Positions 58,637 to 64,000 of a stretch of DNA of 64,000 bases are shown here, one piece after another. The notes beneath the pieces are model-generated. The model was not told where the DNA came from. It was given only the letters and a program-made list of their open reading frames with translations, and did no database searches. The stretch's first letter is position 1. The number at the start of each line of letters is the position of its first letter. This stretch comes from Aphodovivens avicola. GTDB taxonomy: Bacteria > Actinomycetota > Coriobacteriia > Coriobacteriales > Eggerthellaceae. The stretch is taken from the NCBI GenBank assembly GCA_018712515.1, contig DVGW01000003.1, forward strand, positions 87,924 to 151,923. Reading direction: 5' to 3'. Made by a program: the position numbers and the translations under genes.

Positions 58637-60583
58637 CTACCCGAGCGCTCCGGGCAGGGGCTTGTGGGCGAGCTTGCGGCGCGTGAGGTCCTTCTGGAGG
58701 CCGACGACGCTCTGGAAGATGAAGTCGTACTCGTCCTGGGACAGCCCGCGCGGGTCGGCCAGGCGCGCGCGCATGCCGGCGATCGCCTCCTCGGCATCGC
58801 CGATGGCGAGCTCCTCGGAGAGGAACGCCGCGAGCTTCTCGGGCCGCGCTGTCTCCCCCATCTCGCCGGACGTGAGGATGCCCGCCGCCTGGGGCACGGC
58901 GCGCGAGACGTCGCCGACGATGCGCGCCGGCTCCACGGCGCCCCCCTCGGCGAGGATGTCGAGGATCCCGCGCGCCACCGCCTCGTGGACCGGATCATGC
59001 CACTGCGTGCTCGCGAGCGCGTCGACGTGCGCCAGGCCGACGCGGGGGTTGCGGGCGGCGAGGCTGAGGAGTTCCCGTTCGAAGCGCAGGCGGCTCTGCT
59101 CGGCCGGGGCGAGGACGCGGCGCGGCCGGTTGCCGGCAGCGTCGGACGGGACCCCATCGCCGCGCGGCACGGGGCGCGCATCCCCCTGCGCGTCATCGTC
59201 GGGAACCTGCCGCGGCGGCTTCAAGCGCGCAAGCGCCTCGAGCGCGTCCTCCTCGCGCGCCCGCACGCGGCCGGCGATCTGGCGCGCGTAGTCCTTCGCG
59301 AGCAGCGAATCCTTGATGGGCGCGAGCACCGAAAGGGCGTCGGCCAAGGCGGCGGAGCGGCCCTCGGGGCGGGACAGGTCGTGCCGCTCGATGCGGCGGT
59401 CGATGCCGTACTGCACGAGCGGCTGGGCGTCGTCGATCAGCGCGCGCAGCGCGTCGGCGCCCCGCTGGGCGACGAAATCCGCGGGGTCGAGGTCGTCGGG
59501 GAGCGTCACCGCTGCGAGCTCGACCTTGCTGCGCCCCGCCTCGGGCGTCATGCTGTCGTCGATGAACTGCAGGGCGCGGTCGGCGGCGCGCTGCCCGGCG
59601 GCGTCCCCGTCGAACAGGTAGACGATGCGGTGCTGCGCATGGCGCGACAGGACGCGCAGATGCCGCGAGGTGAGCGCCGTGCCCAGCGTCGCGACGACGT
59701 TGCGCAGCCCGACCTCGTGGAGCATGATCACGTCGGTGTAGCCCTCGACGACCACCGCGCATCCGGTGGACGCCATCGCCGCCTTGGCGTGGTCGAGCCC
59801 ATAGAGCACCTGGGATTTGCGGAAGACGGGCGTCTCCTGGGAGTTGAGGTACTTCGGCTCGCCCTTGCCGATGACGCGCCCGCCGAACGCGATGCATTCG
59901 CCTTGGACGTCGTTGATGGGGAACATCACGCGGTTGAAGAACCGGTCCCGCAGCTTGCCGTTGCGCGACAGCGCGACGTTTGCCTCGATCATCTCGTCGG
60001 CGCCAAAGCCCTTCGCCGACAGATGCCTCACAAGCGACTCGCGGCCGGGTGCGAACCCGAGCTGCCAATCCTTGGGGACGCTGCCCCCCATCCCGCGGGA
60101 AGAGAGGTACTCGCGCGCCGCCTGGGCGTCGGAGCCCTTGCCGCGCATGAGCTGGGTGTGGTAGAACTCGGCGGCCTCCTTGCAGACCGCCTTCAGGCGC
60201 TCCCGCTTGCTGCGCGGCGCCGTGCCGCGGCGGGCCTCCTCGGACAGCTCGATATGCGCCCGGTCCGCGAGCTTGCGGACGGCCTCGGGGAACGTGAGGT
60301 CCTCCGCCTGCATGACGAAGCCGAACGCGTCGCCGCCGGCGCCGCAGCCGAAACAGTGCCACAGCTGGGTGGAGGGGTCGATCTTGAGCGAGGGCGTCTT
60401 CTCGTTGTGCAGCGGGCAGCAGCACCAGAAGTCGCGGCCGCGCTGGCGCACCGGCGCGCGCTCGCCGATGAGCGCGACGACGTCGGTCGCCTCGCGCACT
60501 TTCTGGATGTCGTCATCGCTGATGATGGCTTGCTCGCCGCCTTTCCGCCCTATCCTCGCGTTTCGCAGCCCAGTATAGCGCAA
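58637..60583 (-). CDS. dnaG: DNA primase
   Basis: 648 aa from a TTG at 60583, the only ATG, GTG or TTG available in frame upstream of the conserved part. The expected DnaG start (just before ISDDDIQKVREATDVV) is an ATC at residue 20 instead. CHC2 zinc finger CCPLHNEKTPS...HCFGCG is present, then the TOPRIM core with VVVEGYTDVI and YLFDGDAAGQRAADRAL. A C-terminal helicase-binding domain (~460-648) follows. It makes the RNA primers for replication. It follows the glycosyltransferase by 26 bp. Confidence 0.9.
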   Translation of the reverse strand: MRYTGLRNARIGRKGGEQAIISDDDIQKVREATDVVALIGERAPVRQRGRDFWCCCPLHNEKTPSLKIDPSTQLWHCFGCGAGGDAFGFVMQAEDLTFPEAVRKLADRAHIELSEEARRGTAPRSKRERLKAVCKEAAEFYHTQLMRGKGSDAQAAREYLSSRGMGGSVPKDWQLGFAPGRESLVRHLSAKGFGADEMIEANVALSRNGKLRDRFFNRVMFPINDVQGECIAFGGRVIGKGEPKYLNSQETPVFRKSQVLYGLDHAKAAMASTGCAVVVEGYTDVIMLHEVGLRNVVATLGTALTSRHLRVLSRHAQHRIVYLFDGDAAGQRAADRALQFIDDSMTPEAGRSKVELAAVTLPDDLDPADFVAQRGADALRALIDDAQPLVQYGIDRRIERHDLSRPEGRSAALADALSVLAPIKDSLLAKDYARQIAGRVRAREEDALEALARLKPPRQVPDDDAQGDARPVPRGDGVPSDAAGNRPRRVLAPAEQSRLRFERELLSLAARNPRVGLAHVDALASTQWHDPVHEAVARGILDILAEGGAVEPARIVGDVSRAVPQAAGILTSGEMGETARPEKLAAFLSEELAIGDAEEAIAGMRARLADPRGLSQDEYDFIFQSVVGLQKDLTRRKLAHKPLPGALG

Positions 60584-60609
60584 GCGTCCTCGGCCGCGCC
60601 CCGGGCGCC

Positions 60610-61818
60610 TCAGGACGCCGCCGCCTCGATCATCCGCTCAGCGAGGCGCCCCCACGACAGTCCCGACACGTCGCATGCGCACGGCTCCAGCGCGATGGCG
60701 CGTGCGAGGGCGTCGGCGAGCCGGCGCTCGTAGGCGGGAAGCTCGTCGGCATGCGGCTTGTCGACGTCTTCCATGAGGGGCGGCTTAACGTAGACGATGG
60801 GCGCGTCGGGGAGGAAGCGCCCGTAGAACTCCCTAATGCCGGGAAGATCCGCGGTCACCACCTTGCAGCCGCACGCCAAGGCCTCCGCGATCACCAGCGG
60901 CAGCCCCTCGAAGAACGAGGGCAGGACGAACACGTCGGATGAGCGGTACGCTTCGACCAGCCGCTCGGTCGGAACCTTGCCGAGGAAGCGCGGCTCGACG
61001 GCACATCGTGCGGCGCGGGCGCGGATGCGCCGGTACTCGCCCTCGTCGCTGTGGCCGCCCACCAAATCAAGTGAGAACGCCGCGCCGCCGGCGGCAAGCA
61101 GATCCGTCGCCGAAAGCAGGCTCTCCACGCCTTTGGCGAGGCCGATCTTGCCCACGTAGAGCAGCCGCGCGGGCTCCGACGGCGTGCGCGGGGGACGGCC
61201 GTCTCCCCTGTTGAACACCTCGGCGTCGTAGCCGGTTCCGATGAGCGACACCTGGGAGGCGGGGACGTCGAACAGCTCCTCGATCTCCTCGGCCTGCGCG
61301 TGGTGCAGGGCGAGGATGCGGTCGAGCGCGCGCACCTGCCGCGCGATGAAGGGGCGCTCGAGCGCGTGCTGGGCGTATTGGCGCAGGTCGGTCGAATGGC
61401 ACACCGCGCACACGCGCCGATGCGCGAGGACCTGCCTTGCGACCGCCGTCGCGAGGTAGAGGTGGTGGCAGATGACGAGGTCAGGCCCGAAGCAAGCGTC
61501 CGCCTCGGCGATGACGCGCGCGAACGCGCTTTTGAAGCGCTCGGCCATCTCGGGCGAAAGATCGCGGTAGCGCGTCGCCTTGTACGGCATCACATCCGAC
61601 ATCCCGCAGACGGGAAACGGCAGCTCATCGGTCTCGAACGTCACGGGATGCACCTCGATCCCCGGCGCGAGCGACGAGGCAGGGTCGTCGTCCGGCGCGA
61701 CGCCGCAGACGACGGCGACCTCGTGCCCCGCCTCCTTGAAACACCGCGCGGTTTGCGCGAGGAACACGCCGCTGCCCGTGCTGTCGGGCTTCTGCGCGCT
61801 GATGGTGAGGATCTTCAT
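60610..61818 (-). CDS. Family 4 glycosyltransferase
   Basis: 402 aa from the ATG at 61818. GT-B fold: ILTISAQKPDSTGSGVFLAQTA at the start, YVGKIGLAKGVESLL in the middle and the C-terminal VLPSFFEGLPLVIAEALACGCKVVTADLPGIREF, with the E-x7-E motif of GT4. CHSTDLRQYAQHA in the middle may be acceptor region. It transfers a sugar from a nucleotide-sugar; target unknown. It lies upstream of dnaG on the same strand. Confidence 0.92.
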   Translation of the reverse strand: MKILTISAQKPDSTGSGVFLAQTARCFKEAGHEVAVVCGVAPDDDPASSLAPGIEVHPVTFETDELPFPVCGMSDVMPYKATRYRDLSPEMAERFKSAFARVIAEADACFGPDLVICHHLYLATAVARQVLAHRRVCAVCHSTDLRQYAQHALERPFIARQVRALDRILALHHAQAEEIEELFDVPASQVSLIGTGYDAEVFNRGDGRPPRTPSEPARLLYVGKIGLAKGVESLLSATDLLAAGGAAFSLDLVGGHSDEGEYRRIRARAARCAVEPRFLGKVPTERLVEAYRSSDVFVLPSFFEGLPLVIAEALACGCKVVTADLPGIREFYGRFLPDAPIVYVKPPLMEDVDKPHADELPAYERRLADALARAIALEPCACDVSGLSWGRLAERMIEAAAS

Positions 61819-61974
61819 GTCCGCTTCCCGCCTTCGTCGATCGATCGTCGCCCCATGGTATCCCATCGCGGCCCCGATCGAAAGACCCCGGACGCGAGGC
61901 ACGTGCGCCACCTGCTACAATGGGCGCGAACGATGCGACGCGCCGCCAAGCGCGTCAGACGAAAGGACTCCTCC

Positions 61975-63195
61975 ATGGGCAGCTCCATCCCCTACCTCAC
62001 GCTCGATCCCGAAATCGAGGCCGCCATATGCGCCGACCGTGCGGCAGGCCGCTCCTCGCGCTTCCGCACCGCCGACGAGGACGTGGTCCGCCGCGAACCG
62101 AACCCCCACGACGAGGCGACGCTCGCCCGCCCCGCCTTCGCGCGCGACATCGAGAAGATCCTCAACGTCCCCGCCTACAACCGCTACGCCGGCAAGACGC
62201 AGGTGTTCAGCTTCGTAGAGGACGACGACATCTGCCGCCGCGGGCTGCACGTCCAGCTCGTCGGCCGCGTGGCGCGGGCGATCGGGGAGCTCCTCGGTCT
62301 CAACGGCCACCTCATCGAGGCGATCGCGCTCGGTCACGACGTCGGCCACACGCCGTTCGGGCACGCCGGCGAGCGCTTCCTGAGCAAGGCGCTCCATGCG
62401 CGGACCGGACGCTACTTCAACCACAACGTGCACTCCGTGCGCGTGCTCGACAAGCTCTACCTCCGCAACATCAGCCTCCAGACCCTTAACGGGGTGCTGT
62501 GCCACAACGGGGAGTTCGCCTGCCAGACGCTGCAATTGGGCGGCATGGAGGATTTCGAAGCGCTCGACGGCACCGTGGAGGCCTGCGCCCGGGACGAATC
62601 CAACATCGCGGAGCTGCGCCCCTCGACGCTCGAGGGGTGCGTGGTGCGCGTGAGCGACATGATCGCCTACATCGGCAAGGACCGCCAGGACGCGCTCGAC
62701 CGCGGCGTCATCCCCTCGCTCGACATCTTCGACTCCGACTACATCGGCGTCGACAACGCGCGCATCATCAACAACCTCACCATCGACATCGTCAACCACA
62801 GCTACGGCACCGACCGCATCAGCATGAGCGAGGAGGCGTTCGCGGACCTCAAGCGCGCCAAGCGCCAGAACTACGAGCTCATCTACAACGAGGAGGGCAT
62901 GACCGAGGACGCCGGAAACCTCGTGGAGGAGATGTTCGCGCGCCTCTACGAGCGCCTCGCGGACGATCTCGCGCGCGGCGACGAGTCTTCTCCGGTGTTC
63001 AAGCACCACATCGCCAAGCTCTGCGCCAAGTCGCGCTCGATCACCGTCGACGGCTACCTGGAGGAAGGCATCGACCAGATCGTCGTCGACTACCTCTCGT
63101 CCATGACCGACGACTGCTTCCTGTCGCTGTACCGCCACCTGTTCCCCGACGACGCGCGGCGCGTGGCGATCGAGGATTACTGCTACGACCTGTAG
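61975..63195 (+). CDS. HD-domain dGTP triphosphohydrolase-like protein
   Basis: 406 aa from the ATG at 61975 with GAAAGGA 8 nt upstream; the longer frame from 61300 is a shadow of the divergent gene. Metal-binding HD residues: H in GLHVQLVGRVARAIGE, ALGHDVGHTPFGHAGE (HD), and D in VVRVSDMIAYIGKDRQDAL. This is the dGTPase (Dgt) order. Known role: hydrolyses dGTP to deoxyguanosine and triphosphate. The C-terminal region after 300 is more divergent and lacks the family's usual end, so substrate specificity is uncertain. Confidence 0.88.
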   Translation: MGSSIPYLTLDPEIEAAICADRAAGRSSRFRTADEDVVRREPNPHDEATLARPAFARDIEKILNVPAYNRYAGKTQVFSFVEDDDICRRGLHVQLVGRVARAIGELLGLNGHLIEAIALGHDVGHTPFGHAGERFLSKALHARTGRYFNHNVHSVRVLDKLYLRNISLQTLNGVLCHNGEFACQTLQLGGMEDFEALDGTVEACARDESNIAELRPSTLEGCVVRVSDMIAYIGKDRQDALDRGVIPSLDIFDSDYIGVDNARIINNLTIDIVNHSYGTDRISMSEEAFADLKRAKRQNYELIYNEEGMTEDAGNLVEEMFARLYERLADDLARGDESSPVFKHHIAKLCAKSRSITVDGYLEEGIDQIVVDYLSSMTDDCFLSLYRHLFPDDARRVAIEDYCYDL

Positions 63196-63270
63196 GCCCG
63201 CCCGGAAACGACCGACGCGCCCGTCCGCCGCGAGGAAGCCCGAAGCGGACGAGCGCCCTGAGGAGCACCC

Positions 63271-63816
63271 ATGAAACTGCTGATCGCATCTGACATCCAC
63301 GGATCCGCCCACGCCGCCCGCAGGCTCGCGCGCCGCGTCGAGGAGGAGGCGCCCGACCGCATCGTGCTGCTGGGCGACCTGCTCTATCACGGGCCCCGCA
63401 ACCCCTTGCCGCGCTGGTACGCGCCGATGGAGGTCGCCGATATCCTCAACGGATGGTCCGACATCATCGTCGCCGTGCGGGGAAACTGCGATTCTGAGGT
63501 GGACCAGATGGTGCTCTCGTTCCCCTGCCGCGCCGACTACGCGCTCCTGGAGGTCGACGGGCACCTGATGAACCTTTCGCACGGCCACCTTCCGGGCAAC
63601 TCCCCCGACGATCCGCCCCGGCTGGCGCCGGGTTCGGCGTTCCTGTCAGGACACACCCACGTGAAGGGGCTCGATGTTCGCGCGGGCGTGCTGTTCGTCA
63701 ACCCCGGCAGCACCTCGCTTCCCAAAGACGACCTGGCAAGCTACGCCGTCTACGAGGACGGGGCGTTCGCGCTCAAGGATCTGGAGGGCGGGGAGATCGC
63801 GCGGAGGTCGTGGTAG
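63271..63816 (+). CDS. yfcE: YfcE-type phosphodiesterase
   Basis: 181 aa, short calcineurin-like metallophosphoesterase. SDIHGSAHAARRL, LLGDLLYHGPRNPLP, RGNCDSEVDQMVL, SHGHLPG and SGHTHVKGLD are the metal-binding motifs in the order of YfcE. It hydrolyses phosphodiesters such as bis-pNPP in vitro; its natural substrate is unknown. It lies 75 bp after the dGTPase-like gene and may be co-transcribed with it. Confidence 0.93.
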   Translation: MKLLIASDIHGSAHAARRLARRVEEEAPDRIVLLGDLLYHGPRNPLPRWYAPMEVADILNGWSDIIVAVRGNCDSEVDQMVLSFPCRADYALLEVDGHLMNLSHGHLPGNSPDDPPRLAPGSAFLSGHTHVKGLDVRAGVLFVNPGSTSLPKDDLASYAVYEDGAFALKDLEGGEIARRSW

Positions 63817-63862
63817 CCGCCGCCCGCGCTATTCGGCGGCGCCGGCTCGCTCGCGTACGGCG

Positions 63863-64000
63863 TCAGCGACCGCGACGGACTTCGTTTTGGATGCGCTCGC
63901 CGAGGTCGATGAGCTCCTGGCGGCTGTGAACGCCCGCCTTGGAGTAGATGCGGCGCAGATGCGTGTCGGCGGTGCTCTTGGCGATGCAGAGCTCGCCGGC
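63863..64000 (-). CDS. LuxR-type regulator, C-terminal helix-turn-helix (partial)
   Basis: The minus-strand frame, open at the right edge, ends in TGA at 63863-63865 and encodes AGELCIAKSTADTHLRRIYS and KAGVHSRQELIDLGE. This is the recognition part of a LuxR/FixJ-type helix-turn-helix (S-x-x-T-V/A-x-T-H-x-x-x-I-Y-x-K). The sensor part lies outside the window. In this group of organisms, such regulators commonly have a membrane-bound N-terminal half, but this cannot be seen here. Confidence 0.88.
   Translation of the reverse strand, partial: AGELCIAKSTADTHLRRIYSKAGVHSRQELIDLGERIQNEVRRGR

Noticed and set aside
61300..61974. N-terminal extension of the dGTPase-like protein
   Set aside because: This part is the shadow of the glycosyltransferase gene on the other strand; the ATG at 61975 has a good ribosome-binding site.

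Overview
The window is a high-GC (roughly 62-65 %) bacterial chromosome segment, densely coding on both strands, with several GTG/TTG starts, an IS1249-type (IS256-family) insertion sequence, a Tat-exported [NiFe] uptake hydrogenase, LuxR-, Rrf2-, MarR- and CadC-type regulators and an OPT-family transporter. Together these suggest an anaerobic actinobacterium of the class Coriobacteriia, most likely Eggerthellaceae (Slackia/Eggerthella/Gordonibacter-like). This is inferred from gene content and protein style; no 16S gene is present.

Layout. 1-2525: the end of an unidentified protein, two small unknown genes (one with a double-glycine leader and a zinc-ribbon-like core) and a circularly permuted ATP-grasp-like protein. 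2529-4952: a DUF1461-like membrane protein that runs in frame, without a stop, into glutamyl-tRNA synthetase. 5053-12100: PaaI-type thioesterase, M19 dipeptidase, EamA exporter, mfd, and a carboxymuconolactone-decarboxylase-like protein. 12312-17145: hydrogenase cluster (small subunit, large subunit, cytochrome b, terminator, small membrane protein, maturation protease). 17603-23264: pheA, mntP, an atypical MutY-like glycosylase, an Rrf2 regulator, a degenerate AAA+ protein and a HAD-IB hydrolase. 23353-28090: MarR regulator with two multidrug-type ABC half-transporters. 28736-29700: tRNA-Asp followed by IS relics and repeats. 29779-32393: CadC, a separate HMA protein and a CadA-type ATPase. 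32552-37716: coaX, OPT transporter, GT2 glycosyltransferase and UDP-galactopyranose mutase. 38016-46332: pta and ackA (convergent), HIT protein, xseB/xseA, YugP-like protease, RNase D and a lipid-kinase-family protein. 46333-49728: AEC transporter, the IS, and tRNA-Val. 49831-54203: TetR regulator, CocE-type hydrolase, and terC under a yybP-ykoY riboswitch. 54308-64000: single-pass membrane protein, rsmB, fmt, def, dnaG, GT4 glycosyltransferase, dGTPase-like HD protein, yfcE, and the C-terminus of a LuxR regulator.

How the genes work together. The hydrogenase operon should oxidise H2 outside the membrane and pass electrons through the cytochrome b. The CadC-HMA-CadA set is a self-contained metal-efflux unit with a clear promoter and operator. 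The MarR-ABC operon looks like an autoregulated drug-efflux module. mntP, and terC behind its Mn-type riboswitch, point to manganese homeostasis. rsmB, fmt and def form a translation-initiation and rRNA-modification group, and dnaG lies just upstream of it.

The most unusual features are the DUF1461-GluRS in-frame fusion; a MutY-like protein without the Fe-S cysteines and with Glu in place of the catalytic Asp; a family of IS1249-like elements sitting 68-69 bp beyond the 3' end of both tRNAs, head-on to them; several very long perfect palindromes; and the double-glycine zinc-ribbon peptide. No CRISPR array, prophage or complete defence system was seen.
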